DNA of 64,000 nt from Pedobacter sp. B4-66 (GTDB lineage Bacteria > Bacteroidota > Bacteroidia > Sphingobacteriales > Sphingobacteriaceae): the NCBI RefSeq assembly GCF_018492665.1, contig NZ_JAFVME010000001.1:248001-312000 (forward strand). The letters run 5' to 3'. A program made the translations under genes and the position numbers. Position 1 is the stretch's first letter; the number at the start of each line of letters is the position of its first letter. Positions 1 to 8,267 of the stretch are shown piece after piece. The notes beneath the pieces are model-generated. The model had not been told where the DNA came from, searched no databases, and was given only the letters and a program-made list of their open reading frames with translations.

Positions 1-67
1 CTTCAATTCCTGTCCAATAAGCTACGCCCTGAACAATTCCGAAAAGCAATTCTAGAATAAAGCACAT
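1..67 (-). CDS. Possible 5' end of a hydrophobic protein, cut by the window edge
   Basis: A minus-strand ATG at 65-67 opens a frame that stays open to the window edge (22 codons). It encodes a hydrophobic stretch beginning MCFILELLFGIVQG, which would suit the first membrane helix of an unrecognised membrane protein. The plus strand competes: a frame entering at base 1 ends at the TAA at 58-60 and gives a plausible protein C-terminus (ending PEQFRKAILE). Too little is visible to decide. Bases 68-216 carry nothing recognisable. Confidence 0.3.
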   Translation of the reverse strand, partial: MCFILELLFGIVQGVAYWTGIE

Positions 68-216
68 ATAGTTAATGCCTAATTTATAGCAAGATAAATA
101 AAATAATTCACGGAACCAATATTCTAAACTAGCAAAATAATAGTTTAATAAAAATAAATCAATAACTTAAGTTCATTAAAATATTGCCTTATATTATCTA
201 ACCAAAATCAATTAAC

Positions 217-747
217 GTGACTCATACTTATTCAATCTCCACAGAAGGTGATCTCTTCATTAAGAATCAAATCAAGAAAAGCCTTATCCTTTTCATAGGC
301 ATGTGCATTATCTCTCTAATAGCATGCATTGTTTTCATGCTTGAAAAATTCCAAACCATAGATGGAGGTGCTATTTTTCTTTGCACGCTTTTTTATCTCT
401 TTCCACTTTCTATCAGTATTAGCGTATTCCGCAAAACAATAAAACTTCATCAGCACTTAATAAAAGAAGTTAAAATAGAAGGTAATATAATTACCCTAAC
501 CGGATATAAATCGTACGGAAAAGAAGTGCCTTACTACACGCTAAATTTAATAAACTACCAGTTTAAAAAGGGCACCCAAAATTTAATGCAGAAATCATCA
601 AATACATTCAAAACAAAAAACACTTATATTTTAATATCTAAAGAAGATGCTAATCAACATTTTTACTTCATCAGCTCTTTTTGGAAACAATGGAATGAAA
701 TCCAGGGTTTATTTCTAAATGACTTTTTAGAATCTAAAGCAGGTTAG
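217..747 (+). CDS. Small membrane protein of unknown function (YcxB-like layout)
   Basis: Encodes 176 residues. Two hydrophobic helices lie at about residues 22-42 and 50-70. A polar C-terminal half of alternating beta-type segments (about 85-176) follows. This layout, two helices then a small PH-like beta domain, recalls YcxB-like proteins, but no motif proves it. The start is GTG at 217, the first start-type codon after an in-frame stop at 199-201. The next gene follows after 24 bp on the same strand and also encodes a small membrane protein, so they are probably co-transcribed. Function unknown. Confidence 0.6.
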   Translation: MTHTYSISTEGDLFIKNQIKKSLILFIGMCIISLIACIVFMLEKFQTIDGGAIFLCTLFYLFPLSISISVFRKTIKLHQHLIKEVKIEGNIITLTGYKSYGKEVPYYTLNLINYQFKKGTQNLMQKSSNTFKTKNTYILISKEDANQHFYFISSFWKQWNEIQGLFLNDFLESKAG

Positions 748-771
748 TTTATAAAACCTAACTATGAATCA

Positions 772-1305
772 ATGAAAGAATATATAAAACTTACCAATCC
801 ATCAAAAAAAAGAACAATTTGGACCTATATAAATTGCATTGTAATTATCCTTTGCATTTATGCTGGAATTTTTCATCAATACCATAAGGTTAATATGGTA
901 AGTGCAAGTGTTCTCCTAATTATTAGTTGGCATACACTAAACGCATTAAAAAGATTGTGGATAGACACCAGCGAAATGAATGGGATCAAATACCTAATAC
1001 CAGTTACAATATTAGTTACATTAGCACTATCTGCCGTAGTAATAGGCAAACTAGAGAAAGTCTACCTTGCCCATCAACTGACAAATCACGGCCAAACGAT
1101 TACTGGAAAAGTAGAAATTGTAAACACGCGTGAATTCCCTATACTTTACCCTTATTACAGTCGCTATGCCTTAGTTCGCTACAAACTTAACAATAAGTAC
1201 TTCATGAAAGAAATAGACAACAAGAAGCAAAAGCTTATTCAAGGGGATAGCATAAAACTCAAAGTATCAACTCAACATCCTGAAATAGTTGAAGCGGTAT
1301 ATTAA
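772..1305 (+). CDS. Small membrane protein with a DUF3592-like C-terminal part
   Basis: Encodes 177 residues with three hydrophobic helices (about residues 18-36, 43-58 and 74-94), followed by a soluble beta-rich segment. That segment contains GKVEIVNT, YALVRYKLNN and a closing GDSIKLKVS, a pattern seen in DUF3592-type proteins of unknown function. The ATG start lies 24 bp after the preceding membrane-protein gene. The last four bases overlap the 3' end of the convergent phosphoesterase gene. The family assignment is by resemblance only. Confidence 0.6.
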   Translation: MKEYIKLTNPSKKRTIWTYINCIVIILCIYAGIFHQYHKVNMVSASVLLIISWHTLNALKRLWIDTSEMNGIKYLIPVTILVTLALSAVVIGKLEKVYLAHQLTNHGQTITGKVEIVNTREFPILYPYYSRYALVRYKLNNKYFMKEIDNKKQKLIQGDSIKLKVSTQHPEIVEAVY

Positions 1306-2231
1306 ACCGCCTCATACTTTATATATTCATGATCAAAACTCCCATCCTCATAGAGATTCAAAAGAGAATATCCTGGTACAGTTTCCCTGTAAGCACTTTT
1401 ACCATCATCACCCGGCTCCCACCAGAAACCACTTGTAGCACCATTGCACAGATAAGTCACATCATTATACCAAACTTTATCAAGCAAGTGAATATGCCCA
1501 CTTAAACAAAGTTTAATGTTCTTATTCTTGTTAAAAACCTCAATAAACTTCAAAATATCCAAATGGTTGTAGCTTCCACTTACTTTAAACGGCCCTCTAA
1601 AGTCTGGTTTGTTATCTACAATACCTGTACAGCTCAGTAAAGGATAATGCGACATAATCAATGTAGGTTTATCCTTAGTGTTCTTTTCTACGTCCTTTAC
1701 AAACCAATTCCACTGTTCATCATCAAGCATCCCCGGGTTTGTAGGATGGTTACTATCCAACATAATAAAATGCCAGCCGTTTTTGTCAAAGCTGTAATAA
1801 TTATGCTCCATTCGCAGTATCTTTAATACTCCGGCTTTGCCTCCCAACTCGTCATCTTTACCTTGCCACCACATATCATGATTTCCTAACACATGATACA
1901 TAGTGATATTTTTAACCACCTCAACACTTTCATTCCAGCAAGCCCATTGCTGCTCTACCCTATCCTTAGTAATGTTGTCATAATCCGCAGCGTAAATAGT
2001 ATCTCCGCCGTTAAGAATAAAATCTACCTTGTCTTTCTTAATCATTTCCAGACATTTCTTAAAACGAGCTACCGCATTATGTTCTGGCCTGATATGCACA
2101 TCAGTGATATGTGCGACTTTTAAAACTTTCTTTTTCTTTACTGGAGCAGCAGTTGATACCTCTGCAACACTGCTCAATGCAACAGTCCCTACTGTAACTC
2201 CAAGTGATTTAATTAAATCTCTTCTTTTCAT
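1302..2231 (-). CDS. Exported calcineurin-like metallophosphoesterase (Tat signal)
   Basis: A 309-residue protein of the calcineurin-like phosphoesterase superfamily, which hydrolyses phosphomono- or diesters at a two-metal centre. Metal-binding motifs appear in the expected order: DVH (D44, H46), GGD, GNHD, MSHYP and SGHIH. The N-terminus MKRRDLIKSLG followed by a hydrophobic stretch and an AAP site is a twin-arginine signal, so the enzyme should be exported folded to the periplasm. The start codon is directly preceded by AACCAA. A second phosphoesterase gene lies 37 bp upstream on the same strand, suggesting an operon. The natural substrate cannot be read from the sequence. Confidence 0.88.
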   Translation of the reverse strand: MKRRDLIKSLGVTVGTVALSSVAEVSTAAPVKKKKVLKVAHITDVHIRPEHNAVARFKKCLEMIKKDKVDFILNGGDTIYAADYDNITKDRVEQQWACWNESVEVVKNITMYHVLGNHDMWWQGKDDELGGKAGVLKILRMEHNYYSFDKNGWHFIMLDSNHPTNPGMLDDEQWNWFVKDVEKNTKDKPTLIMSHYPLLSCTGIVDNKPDFRGPFKVSGSYNHLDILKFIEVFNKNKNIKLCLSGHIHLLDKVWYNDVTYLCNGATSGFWWEPGDDGKSAYRETVPGYSLLNLYEDGSFDHEYIKYEAV

Positions 2232-2267
2232 TTGGTTATTTTGTGTGTTAAACTTTAGTTATTGAGG

Positions 2268-3236
2268 TTAGCCAAGCTTCCTATCTGAAATATAGGGAAC
2301 AATAGGGTAAATATAATCATCCATTTTTACTCCTAGTTTTTCTGGAGATGAACCTACAAAAACAGTCTTTTTACCTTTAATAGTAATTTTCCCTTTATGG
2401 TCAATTTCAATCATTGCCCATATTGGATCTTTGTAAGGCACGGTATACTTGAGATTTGGATGCGCTTTATCAACCTCCTCAGAATAACGGATTTCTTTGT
2501 AATTGTCTCCAAGCCACTGGTACGATGCACTGTTGATTTGGACGTAATGAATACCATTGATGTGATTATAATAATCCTGATGATGGTGGCCGCTCATAAC
2601 CAGAATAACCTTTTGCTTACCAGCCTTTTCATTTGCTTTCTCCAGGGTATATCTCAGCAAGGTACCGTTTTCAAGCCCACCTGCGTCATTATCTAACCCT
2701 TGGTGACAAAAGATAACAGTTGAAAAAGAAGTCTCATCAAGATCTTTTCTCAACCACTCTAATTGAACAGGAGAAATATAACGTGCGTATCCCTTTGGGC
2801 GGTCGGCACTTTCATTATGCTCATTCCCATCAAGAACCACAATATGAAATCCATTAGCATCAAATGAATAATATTTTGCTTTAGCATTCCAAAACTCGAC
2901 CACCTGATCACGAGTATATCCTCCATCATTATCATGATTGCCAATTACATGATATTTAGGCCCCTTAAATTGATTCCAAACATCCAATAATGGGGCATTA
3001 CTTTTTTTAGGTATACAGAAATCTCCTCCTTGTATGATAAAATCGGGTTTCTCTGCATTCATTTCCTTAATAAAGGCCGACAAGCGTTCTATACCATCAT
3101 GCATAATATCATGATGAAGATCAGTGATCATTCCAAACCTGATTTTTTTATCTGCCGGACTTAGCTCAGGATAATATGCGAAAAGCAAAGTGCCACCCGC
3201 TAACCCTGTTGTTTTTAAAAATTCTTTTCTGTCCAT
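2268..3236 (-). CDS. Exported calcineurin-like metallophosphoesterase
   Basis: A 322-residue two-metal phosphoesterase. Visible motifs are DLHHD (D39, H41), GGDFC, GNHDND, FCHQG and SGHHHQD, all typical of the family. The N-terminus MDRKEFLKTTGLAGGT resembles a Tat signal with Arg-Lys instead of Arg-Arg, so export is likely but the route is uncertain. It shares only motif-level similarity with its downstream neighbour and is probably the first gene of that two-gene unit. It is divergent from a third phosphoesterase, and the spacer between them holds a long palindrome. Confidence 0.87.
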   Translation of the reverse strand: MDRKEFLKTTGLAGGTLLFAYYPELSPADKKIRFGMITDLHHDIMHDGIERLSAFIKEMNAEKPDFIIQGGDFCIPKKSNAPLLDVWNQFKGPKYHVIGNHDNDGGYTRDQVVEFWNAKAKYYSFDANGFHIVVLDGNEHNESADRPKGYARYISPVQLEWLRKDLDETSFSTVIFCHQGLDNDAGGLENGTLLRYTLEKANEKAGKQKVILVMSGHHHQDYYNHINGIHYVQINSASYQWLGDNYKEIRYSEEVDKAHPNLKYTVPYKDPIWAMIEIDHKGKITIKGKKTVFVGSSPEKLGVKMDDYIYPIVPYISDRKLG

Positions 3237-3358
3237 TTTTTATTTTTTTTAATTTAAACACCGTCATTACTGCTGCATGATCTGAAGGAAAGCAAAGATT
3301 ATGGCTATTCTTAGCTTCATGGGATTTGATTCGTGCGAAATACATTAAACCTCACGCC

Positions 3359-3404
3359 TTAAAGATACAAATACTAAACAAATGTTTAATATTTGTATCT
3401 TTAA
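3359..3404. repeat. 46-bp near-perfect palindrome between divergent phosphoesterase genes
   Basis: Read from the centre outward, the two arms pair at 21 of 22 positions, with one mismatch (3374/3389) and an unpaired A-A centre at 3381/3382. The outer arm reads TTAAAGATACAAATA and its complement closes the element. It lies 123 bp from the start of the minus-strand gene and 137 bp from the plus-strand gene, so it is not behind any gene end. The rest of 3237-3540 is AT-rich with no recognisable feature. It could be an operator, a cruciform-forming element or the remnant of a small mobile repeat. Confidence 0.75.
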
Positions 3405-3540
3405 TTTTATAACAACTATAAGTAAAGGTTTTGTGAAGACTAATTATTTAACCTAATCATAACTTCAAATCTTATTTACTTAACTCCAACAATCTTATTA
3501 TTGCTATTTTTAATAGAAATAACATTTCTAAAGTTTCACT

Positions 3541-4383
3541 ATGTCGAACAGAAGAATTTTCCTTAAAGGCAGCCTCGCAAGTATCTTACTTGCAGGTCTT
3601 TCAAAAGGTGTTTCCGCTTTAACACCTAAAATGCATACTAACTTACCTGTGGGTGCAAAAGCGAAACTTCGCTTTGCAATTGCATCAGACGGTCATTATG
3701 GTCAACCGGGAACGGATTATAAAAAAGACCATGATAATATCGTTCAATGGATTAATGAAGCCCATGACATAAACCCGATTGATTTTGTGATCATTAATGG
3801 AGACCTTGTTCATGATCGCCCAGAACTGCTCTCTGAAGTAAAAACCAACTATTTTGATAAACTCAAAGTACCATTTTATGCTATCCCAGGCAATCACGAT
3901 CATGCTGATACCGCCCTTTGGAAATCTGTTTTTGGCTACGAGGATAATTACTCATTTGAAAAAAATGGTGTAGGTTTTATTCTTGCTAATACCTCAGATA
4001 CAAAAGGAGCTTATTTATGCCCGGACAAAAACTTTATAAAACAAGAACTTGAAAAACTTAAAAACTTAAAGACTGTGCTGGTAGTTTTACATATCCCTCC
4101 ACATTCCTGGGTGCCAGAAAGTCCGTTTATTGATTGTCCAGACACAATAAGCCTCCTGCATAGCTACAGTAATGTTAAAGCCGTTTTTCATGGGCACGAC
4201 CATAGCCTTGACGCAGTATTTTACACTAACAAATTACCACATTTTTTTGATGCCCATTTTGGTGGTAATTGGGGGACAAAATATAAAGGATACAGAATCG
4301 TTGAAATAGACGAAACAAATAAAATAACTACGTATCAGGTTAATGCAAGCAAAAACCCAATACTTAACGAAACTACTCTTTAG
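3541..4383 (+). CDS. Exported calcineurin-like metallophosphoesterase (Tat signal)
   Basis: A 280-residue phosphoesterase with ASDGHYG (D50, H52), NGDLVHD, IPGNHDH, VLHIPPH and FHGHDH, covering the two-metal site. The N-terminus MSNRRIFLKGSL and following hydrophobic residues form a twin-arginine signal with a plausible cleavage after VSA. It is transcribed divergently from the preceding phosphoesterase pair. Three exported enzymes of one superfamily within 3 kb suggest a phosphate- or phosphodiester-scavenging patch. The substrate is unknown. Confidence 0.87.
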   Translation: MSNRRIFLKGSLASILLAGLSKGVSALTPKMHTNLPVGAKAKLRFAIASDGHYGQPGTDYKKDHDNIVQWINEAHDINPIDFVIINGDLVHDRPELLSEVKTNYFDKLKVPFYAIPGNHDHADTALWKSVFGYEDNYSFEKNGVGFILANTSDTKGAYLCPDKNFIKQELEKLKNLKTVLVVLHIPPHSWVPESPFIDCPDTISLLHSYSNVKAVFHGHDHSLDAVFYTNKLPHFFDAHFGGNWGTKYKGYRIVEIDETNKITTYQVNASKNPILNETTL

Positions 4384-4394
4384 AACTACAGATC

Positions 4395-5156
4395 CTATAT
4401 TAAACCTTGCAAAACACAAGCCTTAACCAATTGTGCTGAATTCTTACAATCGGACTTGCTCAATATATTGCAGCGATGCTTTTTAACAGTTAAATCACTA
4501 ATAAAAAGTTTCTCTGCAATTTCATTATTATTAAGCCCATTGCTTATACACCTGATAATGTCTATCTCCCGTTTAGAAAATTTCATGGTATTCTGCATGG
4601 TGCTTCCCGGATTGATATTCATATAAGATGGCTCACCATTTATTCCCAAAAGTGAATACTGATACGTATTATAATTACTCAAATGATCTATCCTTGTGTG
4701 AATATTAAGACATTTACCGTACCCCCCATGGCTATCTAATGTAAGCATTAATGCCTGGTGATTAATTAAGGCGTAATCTCCATTACCTAGTCGGCCCCTT
4801 AAATTATACACCTTTTTATATTTCAACAGCTTTTCCCTTTTAATATTCTTATGAAAAAAATTTGCAATGGTCGATTCCGCCAGAGCGGTAAACTCTACAT
4901 CTTCAGGATGAATTGCGTCAAGAACATCATTAAAAGTTACCTTTTCAGGATCAAAGCCAGGAATATCTCTTATCCCAGGACTAATATGCGATAAGGACAT
5001 GTCATAGAAATCGATAACATAATAATAAAATGGGCCCGGGCTAATGATTGAATTCGTTAGATCATCAAAAGTTAATTGAGGCAGTTCGGTGCTTTCCATA
5101 CCTACATTATGCGGCTGCAACCAAACATCGCGGAGTTTTTGTAACTGAGAACTCAT
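4395..5156 (-). CDS. LuxR-type transcriptional regulator with a PAS-like N-terminal region
   Basis: A 253-residue protein. The last 60 residues form a LuxR/GerE helix-turn-helix (FSKREIDIIRCISNGLNNNE, then a recognition helix around LTVKKHRCNI). The N-terminal 170 residues look like a PAS-type sensor fold (FYYYVIDFYDMSLSHISPGI and a conserved HPEDVEF). Bacteroidota have many such single-protein regulators. The frame can extend 19 codons upstream, but the ATG at 5154-5156 (MSSQLQ) is preferred because the upstream part is AT-rich and unlike protein. It converges on the phosphoesterase gene with 11 bp between them. Signal and targets unknown. Confidence 0.8.
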   Translation of the reverse strand: MSSQLQKLRDVWLQPHNVGMESTELPQLTFDDLTNSIISPGPFYYYVIDFYDMSLSHISPGIRDIPGFDPEKVTFNDVLDAIHPEDVEFTALAESTIANFFHKNIKREKLLKYKKVYNLRGRLGNGDYALINHQALMLTLDSHGGYGKCLNIHTRIDHLSNYNTYQYSLLGINGEPSYMNINPGSTMQNTMKFSKREIDIIRCISNGLNNNEIAEKLFISDLTVKKHRCNILSKSDCKNSAQLVKACVLQGLI

Positions 5157-5316
5157 AGAGAAGAGATATAATTTAGTATATATTAAGTACGGGATTATTT
5201 CTGGATAAAGCAAAATATAAATACTTGCCTAAGAGACATATTTAGCTACAAGCACAAATTAAAAAGACTACCTTCACCAGCCTACGGTTTTACTCTCGTA
5301 TTAACCCCTATCCTTT

Positions 5317-5907
5317 TTGGAAAACACATTTAATTGCCTTATCGATTCTTTTATAGACCAACAAGTAGGCATCGCCGATCACTTTTTAAGTGAAAGCCTT
5401 GCGGCTGATCTAAAGGAAAACCTTATTTCCCTTTATAGCAATAAAATGCTTCTTTCGGCAGGAACCGGAAATGACAAAGTAATCAGACATAATTCGGAAG
5501 TCCGGGGCGACCGTATCTACTGGCTCGACCGAGAACATGACACACCTTGTGAAAATGCTTTTTTTATACTGATGGATAACTTTGTAAAGCATTTAAATGA
5601 AACATGTTATACAGGAATCACCGGCTATGAATTTCACTATACCTTATACGAAAAGGGCAGTTTCTATAAAAAACACCTCGATCAGTTCAAAAATAACGAC
5701 AGCAGAAAGTACTCAATGATCATCTATTTAAATTCAGATTGGGTATTAGCTGATGGTGGCGAACTCTGTATCCATCATGATGATCATTTGCAAAACATAT
5801 CACCACAAAATAGAAAAGGCGTCTTTTTTAAAAGCAACGAAATTATGCACGAGGTATTACTCACCCACCAACCAAGGATGAGTATTACCGGGTGGCTAAA
5901 AATTTAA
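5317..5907 (+). CDS. 2-oxoglutarate/Fe(II)-dependent oxygenase (prolyl-4-hydroxylase-like)
   Basis: A 196-residue protein with the facial triad of Fe(II)/2OG oxygenases: H120-x-D122 (KKHLDQF) and the distal H178 (IMHEVLL). R187, nine residues on, is placed to bind 2-oxoglutarate. The double-stranded beta-helix core runs from about 100 to 195, as in the prolyl 4-hydroxylase-like PKHD group. An in-frame stop at 5302-5304 and no ATG before residue 44 point to a TTG start at 5317, which keeps the conserved-looking N-terminus. It converges on the GH92 gene with a 2-bp gap. The substrate, protein residue or small molecule, is unknown. Confidence 0.82.
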   Translation: MENTFNCLIDSFIDQQVGIADHFLSESLAADLKENLISLYSNKMLLSAGTGNDKVIRHNSEVRGDRIYWLDREHDTPCENAFFILMDNFVKHLNETCYTGITGYEFHYTLYEKGSFYKKHLDQFKNNDSRKYSMIIYLNSDWVLADGGELCIHHDDHLQNISPQNRKGVFFKSNEIMHEVLLTHQPRMSITGWLKI

Positions 5908-5909
5908 TA

Positions 5910-8267
5910 CTATTGAGCCGAGGGAGGCGGCGCATCTGCACCCCATTGCTCATTAGGCTTTGCGCCCATTACCAACACCATTTTTCCGCCCTTCATCAAT
6001 TCATCTCTGTATAGCCAGCAATTGTTTAGTGGTTTACCATTAAACTCTGCCGACTGCACATATACGTTCTCTGCTGAGTTATTTTTTGTTTCTATTATCA
6101 ATCGTTTTTCACTACCCAATTCAATTGTTGCCCTTTCAAAAAGAGGGCTACCCAACTCAATTATAGGCCGGAGATCAGTAAACCCTTTCACATCAAACAG
6201 ACCTAAAGCAGACATTACATACCATGAGCCTAATTGTCCTTGATCTTCATCTTGTCCATAGCCATAACCATGAATCGTTTCTGTACCATAAAACTCATCG
6301 CAGATGGCTCTTGTCCATTTTTGAGTAAGCCAAGGTTTACCGGAGAAGTTAAACAACCAGCTAACATGTAAATTAGGCTGATTACCGTGGTTATAAACTG
6401 ATTTTATACCGGAGAAAGCATCTATTTCTTTACCTCCACCAAAACCACTTTTTTGTGCAATGATAAAAATACTATCTAAACGAGTGTTAAATTCAGACTT
6501 GCCAATTTCAGCTATTAAGCCTGAAGGATTATGAGGGATATAAAAAGTGTACTGAATGGCATTTCCTTCCTGAAACCCTCTCCATGGCTGATAAGGATCA
6601 AACTTATCAATAAAAGAGCCGTCAGCATTTTTAGGGTGGATCAGTTTATTTTTAGGATTAAATATTAGTTTCCAACCATTAGATCTTTCAATCAAATTTT
6701 GATAATCGTCTTTCTTACCTAAAGCTTTAGCCATTTGTGCCGCAGCAAAAGCGCTAAAACTATATTCCAACGTATGTGATGCAGAAAAATTAGAGCCTAG
6801 AGAATCTGTTTCCCCCTTAGCATATGGCACAAAACCGCGTTCAATAAATTGCTTGGTATCCATTTTTCCTGATCCCGGATTACGGTTAATCCATTCCAAT
6901 TCATTTGCTTTTACAGCTTTATAGGCCAAATCTACATCGTAATCTCTGATTCCTAAATTATAAGCAGCACCAATGGTAAGTCCGATAAAGTTTGTTCCTA
7001 CGCCTGAGGCAAATTGCCCATTTGCAATCCCATCACCAAACCAGCCTCTGTGTTTATAAACCTCTAATTGAGTTTGCACAAAGTCCTTATACCTATCAGG
7101 ATATGCTAGAGCCCACAACTGTGTGAGATTCCAAAAAGCTCCCCAAATAGCATCTGTATTATAGAAATTATACTTAGGTTTTCCTTTTTCATCAGGCGGA
7201 AGTTGCCCTATTGTGCCTCCGTATTGAGGAAATGTCCCACTCACATCGCTTGCCGTCCCCCTACCCAGTAGACCATGAAATAGACCCGTGTAGAATTTCA
7301 CCTTGTTATTCCTATCCTTTCCTTCAACATAGATCTTACCCAACTCGCGCTCCCATATTTTTTGAGCATTTACCTTGGCTTGATCAAAGGAAATACCTGT
7401 AGCTTCTGCCGCAAAATTCTTCTTTGCATTTTCTGTTGAGGTATAAGACAAGCCTACTTTCATCTCAACAATATCCTTATCCCCGGTCTTATATTCAAGA
7501 AATAAACCTGCCCCCTTACCTTTTGCCGCATCACTATTCTGAGAAATACCTTCCGTATTAAATGAACCTATATTTATTGGCTTTTTACTTGTTTCGCCCC
7601 AAAAATACATAGTGATCTGACCTTTAGGGTCGTACCCCTTAATATACAGAGGATAAGTAGTTACGAAACCCTCAAAATGGGTATCATCAATCATGCGGAC
7701 AGTGGCATCCCGTACCTCACCACTTTCACCTTGTTTATTACCAATATCAAGAATAATCCTCGACTGATCATTTTTAGGAAAAGTATATCGATGAAAACCA
7801 ACATGTTCGGTCGCTGTAAGCTCAGCTGTAATGTTATAATCATCTAGTAGCACCTTGTAATAACCAGGCTCTGCTATTTCATTTTTATGATCAAAATGAG
7901 AACGATAGCCATTCTCCTTTCCTTCCAGATCTCCAGGCTTCACTTTTAAAGGTCCGTTTGCAGGCATAAAAGAAACCCCTCCAATTTGCCATTCATGAAA
8001 ATGAACAAATCCTTCTATAGAAGTATGCCTTGTATCGTAGCCTACGGCCTCCCAACCTGATTTATTTCCATAGTGACCATTAGTTGATGGCGCCAATTTT
8101 GCCATACCATGAGGTAAAGCAGCCGGGGTAAAAAAGAACCAGCGACTGTGCGCCGTTCCAACCCCTGAATCTACATACTTCAATACACTCTCTTTCTTTA
8201 CCTTACATGAGGAAAGTACAGAGACAGCTAAAAAAGCAATTACTATAATATTAAGATTTCTTCTCAT
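5910..8267 (-). CDS. GH92 family alpha-mannosidase-like lipoprotein
   Basis: A 785-residue GH92 glycoside hydrolase. The family mostly contains calcium-dependent exo-acting alpha-mannosidases. Matching segments are the N-terminal GTAHSRWFFFTPAALPHG, HFHEWQIGG, EGNAIQYTFYIPH and YGYGQDEDQGQLGSWYV. The N-terminus ends in LSSC (Cys21), a lipobox, so the enzyme is likely an outer-membrane or periplasmic lipoprotein. Its ATG overlaps the 3' end of the MFS transporter gene by 17 bp, a sign of translational coupling. It is the third gene of an isomerase-porter-mannosidase operon. Linkage specificity cannot be read from the sequence. Confidence 0.92.
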   Translation of the reverse strand: MRRNLNIIVIAFLAVSVLSSCKVKKESVLKYVDSGVGTAHSRWFFFTPAALPHGMAKLAPSTNGHYGNKSGWEAVGYDTRHTSIEGFVHFHEWQIGGVSFMPANGPLKVKPGDLEGKENGYRSHFDHKNEIAEPGYYKVLLDDYNITAELTATEHVGFHRYTFPKNDQSRIILDIGNKQGESGEVRDATVRMIDDTHFEGFVTTYPLYIKGYDPKGQITMYFWGETSKKPINIGSFNTEGISQNSDAAKGKGAGLFLEYKTGDKDIVEMKVGLSYTSTENAKKNFAAEATGISFDQAKVNAQKIWERELGKIYVEGKDRNNKVKFYTGLFHGLLGRGTASDVSGTFPQYGGTIGQLPPDEKGKPKYNFYNTDAIWGAFWNLTQLWALAYPDRYKDFVQTQLEVYKHRGWFGDGIANGQFASGVGTNFIGLTIGAAYNLGIRDYDVDLAYKAVKANELEWINRNPGSGKMDTKQFIERGFVPYAKGETDSLGSNFSASHTLEYSFSAFAAAQMAKALGKKDDYQNLIERSNGWKLIFNPKNKLIHPKNADGSFIDKFDPYQPWRGFQEGNAIQYTFYIPHNPSGLIAEIGKSEFNTRLDSIFIIAQKSGFGGGKEIDAFSGIKSVYNHGNQPNLHVSWLFNFSGKPWLTQKWTRAICDEFYGTETIHGYGYGQDEDQGQLGSWYVMSALGLFDVKGFTDLRPIIELGSPLFERATIELGSEKRLIIETKNNSAENVYVQSAEFNGKPLNNCWLYRDELMKGGKMVLVMGAKPNEQWGADAPPPSAQ

